Below, piece by piece: positions 50,798 to 58,446 of a DNA stretch of 64,000 nt. Position 1 is the first letter of the stretch. Every line of letters starts with the position of its first letter. The notes below the pieces were generated by a model, which worked only from the letters and a program-made list of their open reading frames with translations, was not told where the DNA came from and did not search any database. Both the position numbers and the translations under genes were made by a program. The DNA comes from Stutzerimonas degradans (GTDB taxonomy: Bacteria; Pseudomonadota; Gammaproteobacteria; Pseudomonadales; Pseudomonadaceae), in contig NZ_JAMOHV010000001.1 in assembly GCF_024448505.1 (NCBI RefSeq), positions 1-64,000 on the forward strand, read 5' to 3'.

Positions 50798-51366
50798 TGC
50801 AGACTCTCCTTGGCCGCGGCCGGTGCCAGGGCGGCGACCGGTGGCTGGCGGGACGTGATGTCGAACAGCGTGTAGGCGAGGGTCAGGTGGCGCACATCGG
50901 CCGGCAGGTCGCGATCGACGATGAAGCGCACCGGCATCTCGATGCGCTCGCCCGGCTGCAGCACCTGCTGGGTGAAGCAGAAGCATTCGGTCTTGTGGAA
51001 GAACGCCGCGGCCTTCGACGGCGAGACGCTCGGCACCGCCTGGGCGGTCATCGGCTTGTCCGTCGGATTGAAGGCGACGAAGCGGATTTCCTGGCTGGCG
51101 CCCGGATGCACCTCCACCTGCGCGGCCAGCGGCTGGAACTCCCAGGCCATGCCTGCGGCGTTGGTGGCGAGGAACTGCACGCGCACCTGGCGCGCCGCAT
51201 CCACCGTCTGCTTGCCGTCATAGGCGCCGGCGGTCTTGCCGTTGATGCCGAACGCCTGGCACATCACGTCGTAGATCGGCACCAGGGCGAAGCCAAAGGC
51301 GAACATCGCCGCCACCACCAGCAACAGGCGGCGAACCAGACGCGCGGTGGGCAGTGACTCGCTCAT
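50794..51366 (-). CDS. ctaG: Cytochrome c oxidase assembly protein CtaG (COX11)
   Basis: CtaG/COX11 delivers copper to the CuB site. The 190-residue product has one N-terminal membrane helix, the C-F-C motif in KTECFCFTQQ and the IPYDV-like VPIYDVMCQ segment. It sits between ctaD and coxC as in P. aeruginosa. Confidence 0.95.
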   Translation of the reverse strand: MSESLPTARLVRRLLLVVAAMFAFGFALVPIYDVMCQAFGINGKTAGAYDGKQTVDAARQVRVQFLATNAAGMAWEFQPLAAQVEVHPGASQEIRFVAFNPTDKPMTAQAVPSVSPSKAAAFFHKTECFCFTQQVLQPGERIEMPVRFIVDRDLPADVRHLTLAYTLFDITSRQPPVAALAPAAAKESLQ

Positions 51367-51414
51367 CGGCGGCTCCTCGGCAGGCGCCGCCCGCGTGGGC
51401 GGCCGGCGGCTGCG

Positions 51415-53043
51415 CTAGTCATGCTTGGGCCCCGTGCGGTGCTCGTGCAGGGTGTCCATGTCCGGCGGCGTGGTGAAGGTGTGGTAGGGCGCCGGCGACG
51501 GCACGCTCCATTCCAGCCCTTCGGCGCCGTCCCACGGCTTGGCCGGGGCCGGCACGCCGCCGCGGATGCACTTGATGACGATGAACAGGAACAACAGCTG
51601 CGTGGCGCCGAACATGAAGGCGCCGACGCTGGAGACCATGTTGAAGTTGGCAAACATCATGTTGTAGTCGGGGATGCGTCGCGGCATGCCGGCCAGGCCG
51701 ACGAAGTGCATCGGGAAGAACGCCAGGTTCATGCCGATGAAGCTCATCCAGAAGTGCAGCTTGGCCAGCGTCTCGTCATACATGTGCCCGGTCCACTTCG
51801 GCAGCCAGTAGTAGGCCGAGGCGAAGATGCCGAAGATCGCCCCCGGCACCAGCACGTAGTGGAAGTGCGCCACCACGAAGTAGGTGTCGTGGTACTGGAA
51901 GTCCGCCGGGGCGATGGCCAGCATCAGCCCGGAGAAGCCGCCGATGCTGAACAGGATGACGAACGCCACGGCGAACAGCATCGGCGCCTCGAACGTCAGC
52001 GAGCCGCGCCACATGGTCGATACCCAGTTGAACACCTTCACGCCGGTGGGCACGGCGATCAGCATGGTGGCGTACATGAAGAACAGCTCGCCGGTCAGCG
52101 GGATGCCGACGGTGAACATGTGGTGCGCCCAGACGATGAACGAGAGGAAGGCGATGGCGCCGGTGGCGTAGACCATCGAGGTGTAACCGAACAGCGGCTT
52201 GCGGCTGAATGCCGGGATGATCGAGCTGATCGCGCCGAACGCCGGCAGGATCATGATGTACACCTCGGGGTGGCCGAAGAACCAGAACACGTGCTGGAAC
52301 AGCACCGGATCGCCGCCGCCAGCGGCACTGAAGAAGCTGGTGCCGAAGTGGATGTCCATCAGCATCATGGTCACCACGCCGGCCAGTACCGGCATCACCG
52401 CGATCAGCAGGAAGGCGGTGATCAGCCAGGTCCAGACGAACAGCGGCATCTTCATCAGCGTCATGCCGGGTGCGCGCAGGTTGAGCACGGTGGCGATGAC
52501 GTTGATCGCTCCCATGATCGAGCTGATGCCCATCAGGTGGATGGCGAAGATGAAGAAGGTCACCGATTCCGGCGCGTAGGTGGTGGACAAGGGCGCGTAG
52601 AAGGTCCAGCCGAAGTTCGGCCCGCCGCCCTCCATGAACAGCGTCGACACCAGCAGGCCGAAGGCCGCCGGTAGCAGCCAGAAGCTGAAGTTGTTCATCC
52701 GCGGCAGGGCCATGTCCGGCGCGCCGATCATTAGCGGAATCATCCAGTTGGCCAGGCCGACGAAGGCCGGCATCACCGCGCCGAACACCATCACCAGGCC
52801 GTGCATGGTGGTCATCTGGTTGAAGAATTCCGGCTGCACGATCTGCAGGCCTGGCTGGAACAGCTCGGCGCGGATCACCATCGCGAAGGTGCCGCCGAGC
52901 AGGAAGGCGCAGAAGCTGAACCACAGGTACATCGAGCCGATGTCCTTGTGGTTGGTGGTCAGCAGCCAGCGCGAGAGGCCCTTGGCCGGGCCGTGGTGGT
53001 GGTCATGCCCGGCATGCCCATGATCGTCGATCACTGCACTCAT
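51415..53043 (-). CDS. ctaD: Cytochrome c oxidase subunit I (caa3-type)
   Basis: Subunit I binds heme a, heme a3 and CuB. The 542-residue product has 12 membrane helices. Heme ligand His81 (MTTMHGLVMV), the CuB region WFFGHPEVYIMILP, HH in IVWAHHMFTVG and HFHYVLV are all present. The N-terminus (DDHGHAGHDHHHG) is histidine-rich before the first helix. Confidence 0.97.
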   Translation of the reverse strand: MSAVIDDHGHAGHDHHHGPAKGLSRWLLTTNHKDIGSMYLWFSFCAFLLGGTFAMVIRAELFQPGLQIVQPEFFNQMTTMHGLVMVFGAVMPAFVGLANWMIPLMIGAPDMALPRMNNFSFWLLPAAFGLLVSTLFMEGGGPNFGWTFYAPLSTTYAPESVTFFIFAIHLMGISSIMGAINVIATVLNLRAPGMTLMKMPLFVWTWLITAFLLIAVMPVLAGVVTMMLMDIHFGTSFFSAAGGGDPVLFQHVFWFFGHPEVYIMILPAFGAISSIIPAFSRKPLFGYTSMVYATGAIAFLSFIVWAHHMFTVGIPLTGELFFMYATMLIAVPTGVKVFNWVSTMWRGSLTFEAPMLFAVAFVILFSIGGFSGLMLAIAPADFQYHDTYFVVAHFHYVLVPGAIFGIFASAYYWLPKWTGHMYDETLAKLHFWMSFIGMNLAFFPMHFVGLAGMPRRIPDYNMMFANFNMVSSVGAFMFGATQLLFLFIVIKCIRGGVPAPAKPWDGAEGLEWSVPSPAPYHTFTTPPDMDTLHEHRTGPKHD

Positions 53044-53055
53044 CAGCCTGTCCTC

Positions 53056-54189
53056 TTACTGGGTGGCTTCTTCGGCCTGTTTGAAATCCAGCACGTCTTT
53101 CGGCGTGACCATGTCGCCCTTGGCGTTGCCCCAGGCGTTGCGCTCGTAGGTGATGACCGCGGCCAGATCGACTTCCGAGAGCTGCTTGCCGAAAGCCGCC
53201 ATCGCGGTGCCCGGCTTGCCGTTGACGACGATGTTGAGGTGGCCGCTGACTTCGCCGGTGGCGATGGCCGAGCCCTTGAGCGCCGGGAACATCGGCGGCA
53301 GGCCCTCGCCGGTCGGCTGGTGGCAGGAGGCGCAGTTGGTCTGGTAGACCTTCTCGCCGCGCGCGGAGAGTTCGTCGAGTGTCCACTCCTTGCCGGTCAG
53401 CTCCTTGAGCTTGGCGGCCTCGGCCTTGCGCTCGGCCATCCAGGCGGCGTAGTCCTCCTGCGACTTGACCTCCACCACCACCGGCATGAAACCGTGGTCC
53501 TTGCCGCACAGCTCGGTGCACTGGCCGCGGTAGATGCCGGGCTGCTCGACACGGGTCCAGGATTCGTTGACGAAGCCGGGAATGGCGTCCTTCTTCACCG
53601 CCAGCTCCGGCACCCACCAGGAATGGATCACGTCCGCCGCGGTGACCAGGAAGCGCACCTTGGCACCGGCCGGGATGACCAGCGGCTGGTCGACTTCCAG
53701 CAGGTAGTGCTCGCCCTTGGGCGCCTGGTTGTTGATCTGCTCGCGCGGCGTGGTGAGGTTGCTGAAGAACTCCACGTCCTCGCCCAGGTACTTGTAGTGC
53801 CACTTCCACTGGTAGCCGGTGATCTGCACATCGACGTCCGATTCGCTGGAGTCGTAGATGTGGATCAGCGTGCGCGTGGCCGGGACCGCCATGCCGATCA
53901 GGATCAGCAGCGGAATGATCGTCCAGAGCGCCTCGACCTTGGTGTTTTCGTGGAAGTTGGCCGACTCCTGCCGGCGTGAGCGACGGTGCGCGATCATCGA
54001 ATAGATCATCACGCCGAACACCAGCGCGCCGATGACCACGCAGATCCAGAAGATCGCCATATGCAGGTCGAATACCGAGCGACTGACCTCCGTCGCCCCC
54101 GAGCGCATGTTCACGTCCCAGGCCGCTTGCGCCTGGCTGACGAGCGTCGATAGTCCAAGCCCCATCCAGATGCATGGATGTCGAGACAT
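53056..54189 (-). CDS. coxB: Cytochrome c oxidase subunit II with fused cytochrome c domain
   Basis: The 377-residue product has a signal peptide, two membrane helices and a periplasmic CuA domain (His189, Cys224, Cys228, His232, Met235 in CTELCGKDHGFM). A class I cytochrome c domain follows, with heme motif CASCH at 286-290. The fusion defines a caa3-type oxidase. Confidence 0.97.
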   Translation of the reverse strand: MSRHPCIWMGLGLSTLVSQAQAAWDVNMRSGATEVSRSVFDLHMAIFWICVVIGALVFGVMIYSMIAHRRSRRQESANFHENTKVEALWTIIPLLILIGMAVPATRTLIHIYDSSESDVDVQITGYQWKWHYKYLGEDVEFFSNLTTPREQINNQAPKGEHYLLEVDQPLVIPAGAKVRFLVTAADVIHSWWVPELAVKKDAIPGFVNESWTRVEQPGIYRGQCTELCGKDHGFMPVVVEVKSQEDYAAWMAERKAEAAKLKELTGKEWTLDELSARGEKVYQTNCASCHQPTGEGLPPMFPALKGSAIATGEVSGHLNIVVNGKPGTAMAAFGKQLSEVDLAAVITYERNAWGNAKGDMVTPKDVLDFKQAEEATQ

Positions 54190-54417
54190 TGCGGGTTCCC
54201 CTTATGATTCTTGTTATCCCGCCGACTGCCATCGCCACCGCCGAAAATCGTCTGGCCGGAATCGTTCCGGGATGCCAGCTACGTTTTCGATCAGCCCGAT
54301 TTTGCCGCCGCACCGCCGCTATGAAGCGGTGGTTACGCCGGCGCCTGCACGCGCAGTCGGAACTTCAATCAGGTACGCCTACGAACGGAGTATAGACAGC
54401 CATTCCTGACTGGCAAT

Positions 54418-54681
54418 TCAGACATCGGAAGCGTCTGCCACGCGGGTTGTGGGCGCATCGTTCTTCTTCACGCCACGCAAGTTCATCAGTGCCAGGCAGA
54501 CCTGCAGCACGATCAGCGCCCACGCCTGGGCGTGCCAGCCCCAGATCACCCAGAGCAGATTGCTCAGCAGAAAACAGCAGAAACCGATGAAGCGCCGCCC
54601 CGGGCGCAGCGAGCCGATCAGCCAGGCAGCGATCACCGTGACGAGCATGGCCGGCCATTGCAGCAGATCGATCCAGTCCAC
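54418..54681 (-). CDS. Small membrane protein of unknown function
   Basis: The 87-residue product is almost wholly hydrophobic with about three short membrane segments (LQWPAMLVTVIAAWLIGS, FIGFCCFLLSNLLWVIWGW, ALIVLQVCLALMNLRG). Similar small proteins are found in many Pseudomonas genomes; the function is unknown. Confidence 0.7.
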   Translation of the reverse strand: MDWIDLLQWPAMLVTVIAAWLIGSLRPGRRFIGFCCFLLSNLLWVIWGWHAQAWALIVLQVCLALMNLRGVKKNDAPTTRVADASDV

Positions 54682-54762
54682 AGCCCACTCCGATACGGGG
54701 GTACAGGAATTGGTGCGGCGGCAGCGCCAGTTAGTTCCTCGCCGCCTGGCCCGCGGACGCTG

Positions 54763-54906
54763 CGTCGGGTGGAAAACCGCGCAGCGTTTTCCACGCGTCC
54801 GTCGGCATCTGCGCGCTGCCGACTCTGGCTGGCCTCACCGCTCTCGCTGGGCAAACACGCCTGGCCTTGCCTTTCGGTGGATAAGCAGAGCGTTATCCAC
54901 CCTACG
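54763..54906. repeat. REP-like composite palindromic repeat
   Basis: A hairpin GGTGGAAAACC / TTTTCCACGC at the left and a hairpin GGTGGATAA / TTATCCACC at the right are framed by CGTCGGGTGGA and TCCACCCTACG. The spacer between the two hairpins is longer than in other copies. Confidence 0.75.
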
Positions 54907-54921
54907 CCTGCCCGGTCCGCT

Positions 54922-54955
54922 GGTAGGGTGGAAAACCGCGCAGCGTTTTCCACGC
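54922..54955. repeat. REP-like palindromic repeat, single hairpin
   Basis: GGTAGGGTGGAAAACCGCG and CAGCGTTTTCCACGC form one hairpin of the same family as the adjacent composite copy. Confidence 0.75.
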
Positions 54956-54990
54956 ATGCGCCGGCATCTACGCGCTGCCGGGGCACGCCG

Positions 54991-56055
54991 TCAAAGCAGA
55001 TTCATCTGCCGGCCGGGCGGGGCGAAACGGCTGCAATCCAGACCATGGTTCTGCTCGCGGCGGTTGAAGCCCAGGCGCCGGCAGGCCAGGCGGAAGCGCT
55101 GCGCCAGCAGCTCGGCGAACTGGCCTTCGCCGCGCATGCGGCTGCCGAAACGGCTGTCGTTGCTGCGGCCGCCACGCGACTGGCGCACCAGGCTCATTAC
55201 ATGCGCGGCGCGCTGCGGGAAGTGCTCGGCCAGCCAGGCCTCGAACAGCTCTGCCAGCTCGTGCGGCAGACGCAGCAGGACGTAGCCCGCCGACGCCGCG
55301 CCGGCGCCGCGGGCGGCTTCGAGCAGGTGTTCCAGCTCCATATCGTTGATCATCGGGATCATCGGCGCGCACATCACGCTGACCGGCACGCCGGCCTCGT
55401 GCAGCGTGCGCAGCACCCGCAGGCGCGCCGCCGGCGAGGCCGCGCGCGGCTCCATGATGCGTTTGAGTTCGTCGTCCAGCGTGGTGAGGCTGACCGACAC
55501 GCTGACCAGCCGCTGCTCGGCCAGCGGCACCAGCAGGTCGAGGTCGCGCAGCACCAGCGAACCCTTGGTGATGATGTGCACCGGATGGCGGTAGCGCAGC
55601 AGGATCTCCAGCGCCTGGCGCGTCAGCCGCTGCTCGCGCTCCAGCGGCTGGTAGGCGTCGGTATTCACCCCTAGCGCGATCGGCTGCGGCACATAGCCCG
55701 GCTTGCTCAGCTCCGCTTCCAGGCGCTCGGCGAGGTTGGTCTTGGCGATCAGCTTCGTCTCGAAATCGATACCCGGCGACAGGTCCCAGTAGGCATGGCT
55801 GGGCCGCGCGAAACAGTAGATGCAGCCGTGCTCGCAGCCGCGATAGGGGTTCACCGAGCGGTCGAAGCCGACATCCGGCGACTGATTGCGTGTCAGCACC
55901 GACTTGGCGATCTCCCGGCGCACCTCGGTGGCGCGTGTCGGCGGCACGTCCTGCTGCCAGCCGTCATCGTAGGCCTCGCTGCGTGTCGGCGCGAAACGGT
56001 TGTCGGGATTGATCGCGGTTCCGCGACCGCGGGGTGTCTGAGGCAAGCCGGGCAT
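54991..56055 (-). CDS. PA0069-family radical SAM protein
   Basis: The 354-residue product has the radical SAM cluster motif CxxxCxxC at Cys74, Cys78 and Cys81 (YRGCEHGCIYCFARPSH), plus SplB-like segments (HIITKGSLVLRD, SVSVSLTTLDDELKRIMEPRA). It matches PA0069 and related DNA-photoproduct-lyase-like enzymes. A LexA box lies just upstream, which suggests SOS induction and a role in DNA repair; the reaction is unknown. Confidence 0.9.
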   Translation of the reverse strand: MPGLPQTPRGRGTAINPDNRFAPTRSEAYDDGWQQDVPPTRATEVRREIAKSVLTRNQSPDVGFDRSVNPYRGCEHGCIYCFARPSHAYWDLSPGIDFETKLIAKTNLAERLEAELSKPGYVPQPIALGVNTDAYQPLEREQRLTRQALEILLRYRHPVHIITKGSLVLRDLDLLVPLAEQRLVSVSVSLTTLDDELKRIMEPRAASPAARLRVLRTLHEAGVPVSVMCAPMIPMINDMELEHLLEAARGAGAASAGYVLLRLPHELAELFEAWLAEHFPQRAAHVMSLVRQSRGGRSNDSRFGSRMRGEGQFAELLAQRFRLACRRLGFNRREQNHGLDCSRFAPPGRQMNLL

Positions 56056-56072
56056 GAGGATCGAGCCTGTTA

Positions 56073-56088
56073 CTGTTTATTCGTACAG
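56073..56088 (-). promoter_or_regulatory. LexA box upstream of the PA0069-like gene
   Basis: CTGTTTATTCGTACAG matches the CTGT-N8-ACAG consensus exactly. It lies 17 bases from the start codon, and a -10-like TAAAAT is next to it on the minus strand. This supports SOS regulation. Confidence 0.85.
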
Positions 56089-56213
56089 TATTTTACTCGA
56101 GCAGCAGCCTGCTAGCGCGATCCGATCGACGGTGCGATGACCACCGGTCATCCGCTCCGGGAACATTTGCGCCGCGCCCGGGACAAACCAGTCTGGTCGG
56201 ATTCCACAGGGAT

Positions 56214-56231
56214 GCCGGTACGCGTACCGGC
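56214..56231. other. 18-bp perfect palindrome
   Basis: GCCGGTACGCGTACCGGC is a perfect palindrome about 60 bases ahead of the acyltransferase start. It could be an operator or part of an RNA structure; nothing else supports either. Confidence 0.35.
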
Positions 56232-56291
56232 CCGGCAGTACCGGCCAGGCCTCTTCAATTCCATCGGCTGCCGACACCTCAGGAGCAGACC

Positions 56292-57356
56292 ATGCAGACC
56301 TCCTTCCACACGCGGGAGAACAACTTCGACTTCCTGCGCTTCTTCGCCGCGGCGCTGGTGCTGTTCGCCCACAGTTATCCGCTGGTCGGGCGGCGCGGTG
56401 ACGAGCCGCTGACCGTGCTGACCGGCTACGAGAAGGGCGGCTCGATCGCGGTCGGCATCTTCTTCGTCATGAGCGGCTACCTGATCGCCTCGTCCTGGCT
56501 GGCCAGCAGCAGTCCGCAGAGCTTCCTGCTCAAGCGCGCACTGCGCATCTTCCCGGCGCTGATCGTCGCGGTGCTGCTGACCACCTTCGTTCTCGGCCCG
56601 CTGGTCACGCAGTTCGACCTTGCTCGCTACCTCGCCGCGGACGGCACCTGGACCTACCTGCAGAACATCCTGCTGGTGACCCGTTTCGAGTTGCCCGGGG
56701 TGTTCGACGGCAACATCTACCCGGACGTGGTCAACGGTTCGCTGTGGACGTTGCCGCTGGAAGTGTTGATGTACATCGGCGTGATGATCCTCGGGCTGAC
56801 CGGCTTCCTCAAGCGGCGGCTGATCTTCCTGCCGATCGCCGCGCTCGCTGTCGGGCATTTCTGGCTGCTGGGCAAACTCGGCATCGACTCGTATTTCATC
56901 AAGAACATCTTCAAGCTCGGCCTGCTCTACTACGCGGGCTCGGCGCTGTTTCTCTATCGCGACGACATCCCCTGGCGCGGCTGGATCGCTGCGCTGCTGT
57001 TCGCCGCGCTGGTAGCGACCTTCCGCACCGACATCGGACAGCTGGTGTACTTCGTCGCGCTGCCGTATCTGGTGCTCTACCTCGCCTACGCGCCGCTGCC
57101 GTGGGTGTCGCGTTTCGGCAAGTACGGCGACTTTTCCTATGGTCTGTACATCTACGCCTTTCCGTTCCAGCAGCTGGCGGTCTACCTGTTCGGCCCGCAG
57201 ATCGGGGTGCTTGGTCTGTCGCTGATCGCGTTCGTGCCGACGCTGATCTGCGCGGCGCTGTCCTGGCACCTGGTCGAGGCGCCGGCGATGAAGCTCAAGC
57301 GCCTGTTTGCCCGCGCGCCGCAGCCGGGGCGGGCGGCACGGGGCAGCGAGGGCTGA
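56292..57356 (+). CDS. Acyltransferase family 3 membrane protein
   Basis: The 354-residue product has about ten membrane helices and the family signature FDFLRFFAAALVLFAHSYPLVG, then GIFFVMSGYLIASSW. Such enzymes O-acetylate surface polysaccharides or other glycans. The substrate is unknown; no polysaccharide cluster is adjacent. Confidence 0.92.
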   Translation: MQTSFHTRENNFDFLRFFAAALVLFAHSYPLVGRRGDEPLTVLTGYEKGGSIAVGIFFVMSGYLIASSWLASSSPQSFLLKRALRIFPALIVAVLLTTFVLGPLVTQFDLARYLAADGTWTYLQNILLVTRFELPGVFDGNIYPDVVNGSLWTLPLEVLMYIGVMILGLTGFLKRRLIFLPIAALAVGHFWLLGKLGIDSYFIKNIFKLGLLYYAGSALFLYRDDIPWRGWIAALLFAALVATFRTDIGQLVYFVALPYLVLYLAYAPLPWVSRFGKYGDFSYGLYIYAFPFQQLAVYLFGPQIGVLGLSLIAFVPTLICAALSWHLVEAPAMKLKRLFARAPQPGRAARGSEG

Positions 57357-58120
57357 TCCGGCGGCCCCAAGGGTCATCGCGCTTTCCCTGAAAAAGCAAA
57401 GATTGGCGGTATTGGGCTGGCAGGACTGGGTGGTCTGCCTGCTCGTTTAGGTTTGTGGTCTGGAGATCAGGGCCATTACCGCGTGAGATGGTGGTTCTGG
57501 TTTCGGCCACCCGGCCGAGTCACTTTCTCTTTGCTCGCGCGAAAGAGAAAGTGACCAAAGAGAAAGCGCGCCCGACATCCGGGTCTGGCCTGCGACCAGA
57601 CTTCCCTCGCTCCGGCGCCGCTCCGGGGGCACGTCACGAAGGGACGTCCCTGTCCCTTCGTGACTCGCTCGGCGTCCTGCCTCGCGTCCCCCTGCGCGAC
57701 ACCTCTACTCGGCCTCCTGACGGGATCGGAGCCCGAGTCGCCTGAAGGTTTTTCGTTGTTGCTTTGGCTTTTAGCTGCACGGGCTTTCAGGCGGCACCAA
57801 CCGCCCCTTTCAGGAGGGTGAGTGGAATCGTTGCGTAAGGGAGCGAGCCGCATGGATGCGGCGAGAGGCTTAAAGGGCCAAGGATGGCCTTGTAAGCCGG
57901 CCCCCTTGAAGCGGCGATGGAACGAACGGACCCTGCGCGAAGCGCAGGGCCGGATGCAGGGGCAAGCGGTTTTGGTTACTTTTGCCGCGACTGGCAAAAG
58001 TGACTCGCCCAGCAGGGCGAAACCAAGCTTTCAAGCGACTCTGCCGACCGGCGTGACTGCAACGTGCCCAGCAATGCCCGAAAACTGGCAGTTCGCCCCA
58101 AACATGAATGAGAAGAAAAC
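57357..58120. other. Long noncoding region with a structured repeat-like element
   Basis: No gene is supported here. The core from 57518 to 58004 begins and ends with similar hairpins: GTCACTTTCTCTTT (57518-57531) with its exact complement at 57541-57554, and GTTACTTTTGCC (57975-57986) with GGCAAAAGTGAC (57993-58004). A third perfect hairpin lies inside at 57633-57664. I recall closely similar sequences as intergenic repeats in Pseudomonas and related genera, where spurious ORFs are often annotated. Confidence 0.6.
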
Positions 58121-58150
58121 AAAAAGCCCGCCATTTGGCGGGCTTTTTTT
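58121..58150. terminator. Bidirectional terminator before yheV
   Basis: A 10-bp stem (AAAGCCCGCC at 58123-58132 with its complement at 58137-58146) with an ATTT loop is flanked by A-rich and T-rich tracts. It lies beyond the stop codon of yheV on the minus strand, where its A-rich left flank reads as a T-run. Confidence 0.85.
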
Positions 58151-58167
58151 GGTTCAACCGAGCCGCA

Positions 58168-58446
58168 TCACTCCGGCTTCTTCAACTTCGGATTCGGGAA
58201 GAACTGCACCGACTGCACCTGCGGATTGGCCGCCTTGGGTTGCACGCGGTTGACCCGCGTACCCAGCTCCAGCGGCACCGACTGGCCTTGGGCGTTGAGG
58301 ATATCGGCATAGCCGCAGACCACGCATTCGCGGTGCGGCACGCCGTCGACATCCCACATCTTGATGCAGTCGCTGGCGCTGCACGCCGGGCACACGGCTC
58401 CGGCGATGAAGCGCTTGGTGGTGATTCGGGATACGTCGTTGCTCAT
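58168..58446 (-). CDS. yheV: YheV family zinc-ribbon protein (DUF2387)
   Basis: The 92-residue product shows a zinc ribbon with CPAC and CVVC pairs (GAVCPACSASDCIKMW, HRECVVCGYAD). It overlaps prlC by 4 bases (ATGA), so both are co-translated. The function is unknown. Confidence 0.88.
   Translation of the reverse strand: MSNDVSRITTKRFIAGAVCPACSASDCIKMWDVDGVPHRECVVCGYADILNAQGQSVPLELGTRVNRVQPKAANPQVQSVQFFPNPKLKKPE

Larger units (their letters stand above)
54682..54990. other. Intergenic region filled with REP-like repeats
   Basis: No gene is supported. The stretch holds a composite repeat (54763-54906) and a single hairpin (54922-54955) of the same palindromic family. Confidence 0.7.

Noticed and set aside
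57447..58157. Several short ORFs on both strands in the noncoding region
   Set aside because: They follow the hairpins and low-complexity stretches and show no domain; they look like translations of a repeat.
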